Shown here: in pieces, positions 43,517-54,420 of the stretch
How the letters are laid out: every line of letters starts with the position of its first letter
How positions within the stretch are numbered: the stretch's first letter is position 1
Source: Trichoplax adhaerens
Taxonomy: Eukaryota; Placozoa; Uniplacotomia; Trichoplacea; Trichoplacidae
NCBI RefSeq assembly: GCF_000150275.1
Contig: NW_002060974.1
Location: 155,744-219,743, forward strand
Direction: 5' to 3'
DNA length: 64,000 bases
Position numbers and translations under genes: made by a program
Notes under the pieces: model-generated
What the model saw: the letters and a program-made list of their open reading frames with translations, nothing else
The model's database searches: none
Told to the model about the DNA's origin: nothing

Positions 43517-43553
43517 GTATATATATATATATATACACACACATATATATAGT
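43517..43553. repeat. TA/CA dinucleotide microsatellite
   Basis: gtatatatatatatatatat followed by acacacacatatatatag; simple repeat. Confidence 0.9.
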
Positions 43554-44324
43554 TGTCTTTTTTATAAAGACAGATTATCAACTGTAGTTATTGCGGTAAT
43601 TCTTAACTCAGAACCTGTACTTCTAGTTTCATAACGATATTTAAATTTGAATTAACAGCTACGGCTTAAGAATAATTCTTAGATTTGATTTGAGAGATTC
43701 TTTTTCTTTTATCCTTTATTACTATAGTTTCATTTGTAGACACAAGAAAATCTATCACTTAATTCGATATAATATACGACAGTCATACATCACTGGTTAT
43801 CCGTAATGGTTTCTTAAATATGACCATGTTAAATTTTATTTTTCATATCTAAAATAAAAAATATATCAGTAAAAAGTTATATACTTGCGTCTGTTCTTGC
43901 AAAATACAATATACTAGTACAAAAAACAAATAATACTCCACTTTCCAATCGAGAGATAGATTACAATTTCTACCCTACATAATACTAGGAAGATTTAATA
44001 TGGATCGTTGTCGTTATGTTCGCGACATACTTTGCTACCCAATTACCATGATAGAATACTTCTTCTGGCTATAATAGCTTCTTTGCTTATACAAAATATT
44101 AACCCATAACTAATTGTAAATCATAATAACAAGATTATACTTTAATCGAAGTTTCCATTCAATAAATGATATTTTTCTTTGTTCCATAGCTTAGATTAAA
44201 TTTATAAAGAGCATAATCAATGTAATTATAGATATTGTTCCTGTGGATATGCTTTGTCATATTCAGATTACATTTGTATGCTTTTGTGTGTAACCTGATT
44301 GATAAAAACGTTCTCATCAAGATT

Positions 44325-44480
44325 GTATCAAGCTTTCGAAAGCTGGATTCATTTCTGTATTGCGCTCGATAGATATAATAAGCTGTATCTTCTCCTAATA
44401 AAATTGCTTACTCTGATAATTGATCTAATAGCGATGGACTTATTTGATGGTTGAGCACGAATAGTAATTCAATTTTCTTT
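44325..44480. repeat. Segment shared with 60825-60965
   Basis: Both places share in order: tcaagctt-gaaagct, a tgtattgc block, tatc-tctnctaataaaa, ttgct/cttact block, a gatt(g/a)... block and gatggtt-a. One lies 2.3 kb upstream of amidohydrolase copy 1, the other 0.5 kb downstream of copy 2. It may be the remnant of a third duplication unit or a dispersed repeat. Confidence 0.45.
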
Positions 44481-45539
44481 GATCTCAGACATTATGTTTG
44501 GATGGAGATAGGTAATTCTCTATTCTAAGCTGCTTAATACAGTACCATCATACCTATGCTATTACAGGCTCTTCGAATATTGTATGATCACTCAATGCTA
44601 TGAAAAATGATTGTATTTATAGAAGAAGAGAAAACCTGGCTAATTCAATGTCCACGTTTTACATTACCTATAGAGACTCTTAAATTATGCAATCTACTTT
44701 CACACTTTTACTCGTAGTGTTCTTCTATGCAGAACGGTACTGTAATAGGGATGCATTGGTTTCGTATACTGGAGCCATATCAATCTCATCCTTTCATACG
44801 TTATCAATTAATAAACAAGAAGGTAATTAGCCAGTCTTGAGTAAGTAAAATAACAATTTGTGTTTCGGAGATTAAACAAATTGTAGTTGATGATGATTAG
44901 AATGAGGAACAGGCGATTTGACTTAAATTGGTCAAAATAGTTGAATCACGTATTGTCCATATATTATTATTTTAGCAATAGCGGTGTAAAACTAGATAGG
45001 GTATATTATTTTCAACCTACTAGGCTTGAATATTTTAAAACGATTAGTAGCTGTTTACATTGCGTTGTTAGACAAATCCGTTAGCACATAGACGATTTAA
45101 TCATCGGTTATGTCTACAATTGATCTTTCCATCAATAACTTTAATTATTGGTATCAACCAAAGCTTGGACAGCCATGGAAATGCGTTCCAGTAGTAAAGT
45201 TATGACTTCAATATAGCAAAGTCCTCATTGCCATAAGATTTGTGCATCGACATGGTTATTCCATTTTGTCTCAATTCACATTTCTTTCTAGACCATAAAT
45301 GATGCTATACGCGTATTTTCATCGGATACGGACTAACCTGATCGTAAATACTACTCTTGTTATTATAACTTATACGTATATTAAAATAATATTATCACAT
45401 ATAGAATAAATTAGAAGAGGTCATGGATGGTATAATGAATAAATTAATAATTGATTATTGATCCATATGATTAAGAAACAAGTCGTTGGCTCACAATGCC
45501 GAAACAGTTGTACACAGTATATATTCTCGTATATACCGT

Positions 45540-45620
45540 ATATACAGTGTTATATATCAAGTGTTATATATCTTACGTTATATATCTTATGTTATATATC
45601 TTATGTTATATATCAGCTAA
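45540..45620. repeat. Minisatellite of 14-bp units (gttatatatctta)
   Basis: gttatatatc-tta(t/c) repeats about five times in tandem. The plus-strand frame 45496-45696, rich in Y, I and L, is a translation of this repeat. Confidence 0.85.
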
Positions 45621-45917
45621 TATCAAGATATTAAGGTGGTGTACAGCTTCGATTGCTAGTACAGCACAGTTAGTCTCATATGCGTATGAGTATTAGCATA
45701 AGGTACTAAGGAGCTTTTAGCCAGTTAGGAAACATTACCTTGGAGAAAGTTTTAAGGTTAGATTTGCGAGATTTAAATTAAGAGTAAACGAGTATTAATG
45801 GCCTGAACTACCATCCAATATCAATGTTTAACCGAAGTGAAAGCATAGTGGTTGGAGTACCTCGAGCTGAGCTGTTAGAATAGAAAAAATTTCAGTAAAA
45901 TTGCAACAGGTAGGATA

Positions 45918-45945
45918 CTATGGTAGGATACCTATCCTACCATAG
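45918..45945. other. 28-bp palindrome, 13-bp perfect arms
   Basis: ctatggtaggata, two C, then its exact reverse complement tatcctaccatag. A further partial copy (gtaggatacta) lies immediately upstream. It could form a hairpin or bind a dimeric factor; no known element is recognised. Confidence 0.85.
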
Positions 45946-46768
45946 CTTAGATTGCAAACAAATATTGTTATTAATGATGCAAAGTTAATTAGATTAACGA
46001 GGTAAAGATAAGGATACTGAATTACTTAGCTTTCCTGCACACTAAGATAGATCAGAGTTATATGATCCTATGGATGTTAAATCATACCTTAGCTGTTAAA
46101 TACTTGTATGCTTATAGCATTACTAGCAAGAAGGGAATGATACAGCCGATTATATATATAATATATATTTATGGACAGATTTTATGACAAATGCAGTGGA
46201 AAAAGTACGATAGGACGGATTCGATCATGATTATCATCTTGCTTCTCTTTTGTAAATGCCTTTCAAGAGGACGATTATTCTATTTCACTTTGAATTATAC
46301 TATGTGAGACCTTCAATCAGTTTTCAAGTCATTGAAAAAAGTAATTATAAGAAATGGGTGCATACAGTAGAGGGAGCTCAGTTGTAATCTTAAAATCGGA
46401 CCATCGGGGGGTAATCCATGTAGGCGTCTACGCGTATGTATGATTGGAAAAGAAGAGAAAAAGTTGACCTATTACTATAAGCCGTAGTTTCGAAATTTTT
46501 TAGACACAATCATCACGTCACGGATTTGATAGATAATTAGTTAATCTATTTATTCTTTGCTCTTATTTCTTCTAGCGAACATTGGCTTAAATTGCGGACT
46601 TGCTATACAAAAATAGGACAGATTAGTGAATGCCTTTTAGTGTTGAGAGATAGTCTTTGTTGCTTCTATATCGGACGGTCGGTCCTTTAAGTCTGGCTAT
46701 TCCTTAATCATTCTAGCCTGTGATTTTTTTCCACGTTAAATCAACTTTTCTACTCAGTCTTGAACGGC

Positions 46769-48571
46769 ATGAGTAACGTATCGAAATCTCCTAAAGATTA
46801 CCATAGTGACGATCTTAATGATCGTCATGGAGAAAAGGATCGAAAACAATTTAATGAAACTGTTCTTAGCCAGCGAGCTCAGAAAGCAACACCATTAGAA
46901 TCATCAAATGCTGAAGAATTACCGGTGGTCATTTATACAGCAAAGAAAATTTACACTATGAACTGCTTGCAACCAGAAGCTACCGCAATTGCTGTCCAAG
47001 GTGATCGTATTTTTGCCGTTGGATCAGAAGATAGCATCGTAACTGGTTTAAAAGCAAGAGAACAAAGCTATCAAATTAAAAGGGATTACAATGACTGCTT
47101 CTTTTACCCGGGATTTATTGAATCACACTGCCATGCCTCTTTGGAAGCATTGTATTTTCAATTTCACTACGTTGGAGCTACTGATCGAATCAAATGCGTG
47201 AATGGGACTATGGTCGAAATGAAGGGTTTTAATAGCAAGCAAAAGGTGTTAGATCATCTTCAGCAAGTTTCAGAAGCTAGCCATGAAAATATTATCGTTG
47301 CATGGGGCTATGATCCAACATTACTTCTCAATGAAGCCAGTCCTAATATTCATGCATCGGAAATCGATTTTCAGGAGGGCAAGAAAGTAGTTGTTATGAA
47401 TATGAGTGGACACATAGCCTATATTAACCATGCAGTTCTAACCGAAATAGGTTATACCGATAAGACTGACATTAAAGGTGTCATTAAAGATGAAGATGGC
47501 AATTTGACAGGAGAATTACAAGAAATGACAGCTATGGCTCCATTGTTTGGTTACTATAATGTTGATTTAGATGATTTAGTTAGGGGATTTCGTAGCTTTG
47601 CAACTGTAGCTAGCTCCAAGGGAGTTACGACACTAACCGATCTTGCTTTTGGTATTGTTAATCATACCTGGGCTGCATTACAGCAGGTTACACAAGAAAA
47701 TAACTGTCCAGTGAAAGTCAACTGTTATATGCTAAATGGTGTTTACGATCGTAGAGGTGGAGCAGATGGCTTTCGAGCATTGAAACAATCGGAGAATCCA
47801 AAGTTAAAATTAACAGGCGTCAAAATAATTTCGGATGGTTCAATACAAGGATTTACTGGCCTTATGCGATGGCCGTATTATTATACAAGTCGAGATCAAG
47901 GTCTTGCTAATATTACGCCTATTGCTCTTGATCAAACAGTACGTGAATTAGTCAGTAATGATATTCCTTGCGCTATCCATACTAATGGCGATGGTTCTAT
48001 CGAGATGGTATTAGATAGTATTGAGCGAGTAACGCGTTTTACTCCAGATCGTGATCCACGTTTTCGATTAGAACATTGCCAAACGCCTACTGAAGATCAT
48101 CTTGAAAGAATGAAACGCTACAATATTAACGCTAATTTCTTCGTAAATCATATTTATTACTGGGGAAATGTTCATAAGAATCAAACAATCGGTCCAGATC
48201 GTGTTGAATATATGAATCCTTGTGCTACAGCCAAAAAGCTTGGAATCACCTTTGCTCTTCATTCTGATTCTCCTATAACAGCGATTGATCCACTCTTGAT
48301 GATTCAAAATGCCGTTGTACGTCAAACCAAAGAAGGAAATGTTATTGGCGAAAATGAGAGAATTTGTGTTTATGACGCGTTGAGAGCGGTTACTAAAGAC
48401 GCTGCTTATTTGTTACGTGAAGAAAGGATTAAAGGGACACTTGCATTTGGAAAACTAGCCGACATAGCTATCTTAGAGAAAGATGTATTTCAAGTTGACA
48501 AGGAGGATATTCATAAAATTGTTGTGAGAGCTACATTAGTTAACGGTCGGGTTTTTGATCATCGTTCGTAG
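46769..48571 (+). CDS. YtcJ-type amidohydrolase, copy 1, intronless, 600 residues
   Basis: Member of the amidohydrolase 3 family (metal-dependent hydrolases with a TIM-barrel, related to YtcJ/COG1574). Visible features: IYTAKKIYTMN beta-sandwich start, PGFIESHCHAS with the HxH pair at residues 120 and 122, GVKIISDGS with the likely carboxylated lysine 352, H404 in AIHTNGDG, H436 in RLEHCQTP, and catalytic Asp 500 in LHSDSP, followed by GTLAFGKLADIAIL at the end. The metal-site set is complete. Start ATG at 46769 chosen because it aligns with the ATG of copy 2. There is no signal peptide, so it is probably cytosolic. Substrate unknown. It is a single open frame in a region of intron-rich genes. 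The 3' flank resembles that of copy 2. Confidence 0.93.
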   Translation: MSNVSKSPKDYHSDDLNDRHGEKDRKQFNETVLSQRAQKATPLESSNAEELPVVIYTAKKIYTMNCLQPEATAIAVQGDRIFAVGSEDSIVTGLKAREQSYQIKRDYNDCFFYPGFIESHCHASLEALYFQFHYVGATDRIKCVNGTMVEMKGFNSKQKVLDHLQQVSEASHENIIVAWGYDPTLLLNEASPNIHASEIDFQEGKKVVVMNMSGHIAYINHAVLTEIGYTDKTDIKGVIKDEDGNLTGELQEMTAMAPLFGYYNVDLDDLVRGFRSFATVASSKGVTTLTDLAFGIVNHTWAALQQVTQENNCPVKVNCYMLNGVYDRRGGADGFRALKQSENPKLKLTGVKIISDGSIQGFTGLMRWPYYYTSRDQGLANITPIALDQTVRELVSNDIPCAIHTNGDGSIEMVLDSIERVTRFTPDRDPRFRLEHCQTPTEDHLERMKRYNINANFFVNHIYYWGNVHKNQTIGPDRVEYMNPCATAKKLGITFALHSDSPITAIDPLLMIQNAVVRQTKEGNVIGENERICVYDALRAVTKDAAYLLREERIKGTLAFGKLADIAILEKDVFQVDKEDIHKIVVRATLVNGRVFDHRS

Positions 48572-49157
48572 GCTAATTTAGTTAGAAGAGATTAAATTGT
48601 GTAGACTGAGGTGTATTTAGCTAGCATAAATTAAAACAGCCAGTTCATATATAAGTAAATCTTACATTGTGACGATGATATTGCTATAAAACTATTGGTA
48701 AAATGTTGCTATGCGGATTGTAGCTACAATTGCTATGAAGAAAATTGGAGCAGGCAACTTCAGATTATTCGGTACTTCTGTCTGGAAGTCTTTCCAGTAG
48801 TCAAATTCGTCTGGAGTCGAACTGGGCATAGATATTTCTTGTATAAAAGTCGAATGAAGTTCTAATTTTCTACGAATGTTGGGAATTTTGTGATGGATTA
48901 TATAGTATCACAGATAGGTAAAGTACTTACAGTGCAGATGAAAAATAAAGTACTTCTTGAAGATTATACAAGGATGAAGTAGAATAGCATTGATATCTTA
49001 GTCCACTATTGTGCTATTATTTGCTGTGAATTAGCAACAGCATAAACCTAAGATAAATACATCAGGATCTCGCTAAGGTTTTAATAGTTTATAGATGTAA
49101 TATTCAACTGTATACATAAGAAGCATAAATAAGATGGTAATGTTATAAGAATGAATT
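48572..49157. other. Convergent 3' intergenic region
   Basis: Holds the 3' untranslated region of amidohydrolase copy 1 and the 3' end of NEPRO (minus strand). A block containing gctataaaacta (about 48680) is shared with the sequence after copy 2 (about 60480). Confidence 0.55.
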
Positions 49158-52100
49158 TTATTCAATAAATGCGAAAATTTGATCAATCTCTGATAGTTCG
49201 CTATTACGCATTTTCTCTGTTTCGGATGAACTAGAAAGAACGAATGGATTATTTACATTGGTCTTCACAATATCGCTATCATGATTCTGTGGTTTAAAAT
49301 TTAGATTATCTCTGGGTATTTCCTTTTTAATTTGATTTATGCTCGCACCATCGGAATCAAACTGGCAGTAGCTTTGAGTATCCCACGGAAATTCTAAATG
49401 ATAATCTTTCGTTCTTCCAGATTTACAATTTCTTTTTAAGTGTCTTAATATCTTACAACGATAGGAATAATTTCTAATAAAAGCGACAGATGAGAAATTT
49501 CTGAAATGATGATGGAGGAGAAGATTTTTTGGACCTTGAAATATTGTCGTAAATGATTTCGCTTTTAGCATTTCATACAATAGTCTTGCCTCTTCCGGTG
49601 GAATTATCGTTGTGAAATCTTTACAGTTTTTTGGCGTTGTGTCCATATTATACTTTTTATGGCTGTACCGCAACATCGTGATACGTTCATTTTCGCATTC
49701 TAACTGCTGTATTAAATGGGATGACTTACTCGCCATTGACATTAACTTGGCAGACAGCAGTGGTGTAGATTTCTTTTCGGTGGCTGAGGAATTTTCGTTT
49801 TGTGAAACTGGAGAATGTGAGCCCTCACCTTGCCTGGTAAATTGCCTCTTTGGAATATTATCATCTAGTTTGTTAGAAGTGGATTTTCGGTTTCGATTAT
49901 CATCAGTAAGATTTTTGTTGGAGTCCATCAAAGCTTTATCTGATTCGGTAGAGCACAATCTTTCAATCTTTACAAAGTCAACTGGTTCTACAAGAAATAT
50001 ACAAAATATTAGACAGAGCCGTAATTAAAGATTACTTTTTTCATGCTAAAGAGCAGAACGAAATAAAAAGACTGCCTATAGTCTTTATATGGAGTTTCAT
50101 GGAACTATGACCATTTTCTTCAACGCCTTTAATTGCTGATACTACTGAAGAGTGCGAACCTTCCGCCAGCATTATGGTACACTAGAAGGAGTCTTTGTGT
50201 ATTTATAGCTACATTCACCTTCCGCATTTCATTTGCGGCAACTTTTTGTAAACATGCTGCGAGTATTGTTGTGTACTCTTCACCACATAATAAAACACAG
50301 CTTATGCATAATTTACTCAGTAGCCGTTATATCATACTAAAACTGATAATAAATTTGCTTTTTATAATGCCATGAGTTATGCGCGTTTGTTCAGTTCGTA
50401 AAAATTAGTGCGAGCAATACGAGCGGCTTATACGCGTATCGTAACTGTTGCTATTTTGACTTACAGTATATGCAGAACTCGTTGTGCTGTAAGGTGAATT
50501 TAGTTATTGCTAGCAATAAACATCTGTAGTTATCGAAATCTTCAAAAATTGGCCTATTAGTTAAGATATACATCGAGCTACAGTACTTATTGTTTAAAAA
50601 ATTCCATATCTTCCAAGGTTGATTTACATACCGCCCAAATCGATGTTATCCGTAGAGTTCTTTAATGTTTCATCCATAGCACTGCTATCTATCAAGTATT
50701 GTCCTGTGAAATTAATAATATGGATGTTACTATAAAATTAGCGTAGTTTCTGACTACGACAATATGATCGTTGTTATACACGTATGCAAAATTAAAGCCG
50801 ACTGTACAGCAATTTTCGTCAACAAGTTAATAAAATTTACCAGAACTAGCATCATTTTGGAGATACTGGCTCAAATCTGCTGGAAAATTGGCTACATCTA
50901 ACACCTAAAGGCGATATGATAAGTTTTAGTTGTAAACAATCGTTCACGATATTTTGAGGTAAAAAATTTTAAACATTATTTTCCTGGTAGTTCTCGAGAT
51001 TGTGCATAACCTTGTTTTGAGCTTTAACGGACATCCTTAGCCATTCATAGATTGTCTTGTAGGCTTGTATTGTGATATCGATTAGTTCTGTTAAACAGTT
51101 CCTGTAGATTGACAGTTACAAAAAATGTGCTACGTTCTTTATAACTAGTTTTAATGTTTAGCTGTTCAGTATATTTCAGTAGTAAGATCATTAGTCATTG
51201 GTAGAAATCTATTTTAACACAATATTTTGTTGTTGTAAGAATGCTAATTATGAATCTTGTGTATGTTATTACCTTAATCGGCTTACAATTGCTGCTGCTA
51301 ATAGGTTAAATTGGATAAATAATCCCATAGATAATTGAGAGCAGATATGTCTTATTTTAGTTAAGGAACGAATGACAGTAGAAAACCCGAAAAATACATT
51401 GAAAAAAATTGTGATCAGATTGCTAATTTTTCCATAACGGATACATAAACGTTTGTATAACCGCTTCTTGAATCTATAAGATGAAAAAAAGTCAACAACG
51501 AACATAATTATTTAGATAGTTCTAGTATGTTATACAATACTATGTATCTATTCGATATGAATACGCATATAAAGATATTGCATAAAGACATTGAATTATA
51601 ATTTAGTAATGAAAATTTATAGCATCATGTATCAGGAAAATAAGCTATCATCTGACGTATGTGTCTTCTGTAGTTAAGTAATATGGGCATTGCACTAACC
51701 TTGGAGATTAGGTACACTGCGTTTTGCAATTGCTGTGCCGTTAATTGCATTAACGAGTAAGATGGAAATTCAACGGATAGATTCCAATCGGTAGATTTAG
51801 GTAATTCTCTTAAACTTTATCGAATGCAAGATTAAAATATAATGGGATAACTTTAACATTAATCTATGATGGTAAAAATTAAGCTCGATAATCATTAAGT
51901 ACAATAACTATAGTATGAAGAGAAAACTAACTCATGTAGACGCGTGCGTGTATGTACTATATGTAAGTAACTTAGATTGATTTGATAGTACGCTTACGTT
52001 TTAAAAATCTTGATAATATCAATTTAATAAGTTACATCAATTATATCATCTATGCTACCGTATGCTTCAGTTATATTTGAGTCTATTTCAAAATTGACAT

Positions 52101-52469
52101 TTGCAGCAGGATCCTTACCTAGTTATACAAGTTAAAAAGTTATTTAATGTCGATTTCATCCTTAGATTATATAATCGTTTCGTTAATCTTTCCACCTGTC
52201 AGAATGAGAGTTTTCATAAATACAGGAGAGATTTAGCTGGTATTTTTTCGTTGCATTCAGTATTTATAAATTATAATGCGTTTATAATGTAAAATCTATC
52301 GAATTTTTACTTACCTTTTTCAAGTATTGATAATGCTTATCCCTTCTAAGTTGACTTTTATAACGATAACAAATTTTAGAAAGTATCGCCATTTCTTGCC
52401 ATACTAGTGTACTATCATATTGGTTAACAATGGTGTGGATTTTATTCCAGTCGTCTTCAACATTAATCT
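49158..52469 (-). CDS. NEPRO: Nucleolus and neural progenitor protein homologue, eight exons, amino end missing
   Basis: Minus-strand exons: 52469-52315, 52195-52119, 51808-51700, 51466-51273, 51101-51011, 50904-50841, 50703-50632 and 49987-49158; phases agree throughout and 529 residues are visible (human protein about 567). Matches in order: KSQLRRDKHYQYLKK|VERLTK around the conserved KQVEQCLKRL region; STDWNLSVEFPSYSL; LLAAAIVSRL (human MVGLVSRL); VLDVANFPADLSQYL (FPSDITEFL); NSTDNIDLGEPV (NVDLGQPV); a basic stretch YRCKILRHLKRNCK; and the acidic end LSEIDQIFAFIE (DDIDDIFALMGV). In vertebrates the protein is nucleolar and linked to RNase MRP/P and to neural progenitor maintenance. The missing first exon begins before 52470 in transcription and would end with one leftover base. 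The acceptor of exon 51466 (attcaag) was picked by phase and is the weakest junction. Confidence 0.88.
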
Positions 52470-53439
52470 CTGCATGAATAGGAAGAAATGGCAGGAAAGT
52501 GAATACCGTTGGTTATAAAAGATTCTTTAACCAGTAGTAGAGTAATCTTTCAATTAATATTGCATTGTTACATTTTGGGGGAAATGCAAAATTTCCTTAA
52601 TCATGCAAGGCTGAACTTGTGATCATATCCCTGCTGGTTTCAACGGTCACTATTCTTTCATAATTAATTCTTACTCAAGAACCTGCAATTCATTGATGAT
52701 TTCTACAAGTTACCATAGCTGTAATATCAAGACACAGACTGCAGAGAATGTAGGCTAAATAACTGTCACTGTTGTATTGATTTTGTAAGCAGCAGTCAAA
52801 TGGAAGAGTTGGATTCAATCGCGATCATTAAAGGTATCGGTGGTCTACTACAGTTGCAATAGAGCTTGAATATTCAGTCGAATGTATAAACTATAGCTCA
52901 ATTAAAAGGATACTACTCTAATTTTCTAATAATTCTACTATGCTCATGAGAATACCGTCATGATCACTTTGATCAGCTCATCATTAGTTGACTAGTAAAG
53001 GTATTAAAGGCTCCATCTTGCAAGACTGACCTGAGGACACCAGTAGCTTGTACTTTCCCATCACAAGATTTTGCCATTGAATGGAGTCCATCATCGTGGA
53101 AAAACAGGCGATCAGTTTATTATGTAACCTTAGAGCAGCCGATGTGCATTAGTCTATTAATGCTGGAAAATAAGAGATATTGAAGCTGGTCTCCTGAAAG
53201 TTGCAGCTTGCTTGTGCAATTAGCTTCCTTCTCCAGGCATGGCTGATCGATTTGTTGTGCTTACGCCTAGTATGTATGTAATATAGTGTACCATACCATT
53301 CAAATGTATACAGGCAATTATATGAAATATACAGGTAAAGACTGCTGTTGCTCCATTTATATAATGATATACTGTACAGTATTAGACACTATATTATGTA
53401 CAGTACTAATACACTTTGAATCCAATGGCCGGCCCATGG
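52470..53439. other. Upstream of NEPRO, first exon not found
   Basis: A first exon of roughly 40 codons is expected on the minus strand, but I could not find one. A minus-strand stretch near 54963-54932 (MGNIKRIRCNR then gtaact) has an exon-like end in the wrong phase. No other gene seen. Confidence 0.35.
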
Positions 53440-54420
53440 AATGGAGGCTGTTAATCAACTAATGGCGATATATATTTTGAGTAGCATTGGTTGTCGAGTT
53501 TCTGAAGAAGGATTGGACTTTTGCCATCAAAATGGAGGCCCAATGCAACCATTTTCTCTGCTTTCTTTCCATCCATTTCAGCTAGGACTCTAGCTATATA
53601 TGAAAGCGAAGCACAGTGATAATGATGTATATCATCAGTTGAAGATGGTGCGATATTTGGACCGTCTTGAGGATGAGAAAAATAGAATTTACTCTAAGTG
53701 AGATAAATGAAATCATCTTCTCTTCTTTTATTGAATTTATTATTATTTCTTCTAGCAAAATGATGATTTGAGTATGAAAGTGCTTAGCTGTGATTCTATA
53801 TGTAGCCTAAGTGCAGTGATAATAATCAGCTGATTGAGGTACACACTTTGACCGTCTTTGGTTGGGCAGTTTTCGAGCATGAGCTCGTCAAAATGGAGGT
53901 TAGATGCAATCATCTCTTCATTTCTACTAGCAAAGTGATGATTTCAGGGTAGAAATGCTCAGCTCTAGCTTTATATACTAGCCTAGGCATAGTAATAATT
54001 AGCTGATTCAGATACCTACGTGTATGTTGACAGTTTTGGGGTCGCGGAGTTTTAGAAGGGGAATTTGATTTTTGTCGTCAAAATGGAAGTAAAATGCAAC
54101 CATCTCTTCATTTCTATTAGCAAAGTGACGATTTCAGGGTAGAAATGCTTAGCTCTAGCTATATATACAAGCATAAGCATAGTAATAATTAGCTGATTAA
54201 GATACCTGTTTTGACAGTTTTGGGGTCGCAGAGTTTTAGTAGGGGAATTCGACTTTTGTCGTCAAAATGGAAGTAAAATGCAATCATCTTCTTTCATTGA
54301 ATTCATTTTTTCTGCTAGTAATGATTTCCGTACAGAAGGGCTCAGTTCTAGCGATATATTTCAGTATAGCATGCTGTAGTAATAAATTGGTCGTGGCAAT
54401 CCAAGATTACATCTATAACG
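53440..54420. repeat. Five-unit tandem repeat, 181-190 bp
   Basis: (g/a)tcaaaatgga marks units at 53525, 53887, 54077 and 54261; a weaker copy near 53706 splits the first 362-bp interval into two of about 181. Blocks include aatcatct-tcttcatttct, agcaaa(g/a)tgatgatttc, gaaatgctcagctctagc, agtaataattagctgatt and ttttggggtcgc-gagttt. The last units are most alike. Confidence 0.82.

Larger units (their letters stand above)
42954..46768. other. Intergenic between ZFYVE21 and amidohydrolase copy 1
   Basis: No supported gene in 3.8 kb. It contains an AT/AC dinucleotide run, a TATATATC minisatellite, a palindrome and a segment homologous to the 3' flank of amidohydrolase copy 2, each listed separately. 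Confidence 0.5.

Noticed and set aside
52048-52118. Minus-strand frame KDPAANVNFEIDSNITEAYG, then SIDDIID before a gtaact donor
   Set aside because: It looks coding, but it lies in the NEPRO intron between exons 52195-52119 and 51808-51700, which join directly in phase and match the family. It would need a different phase.
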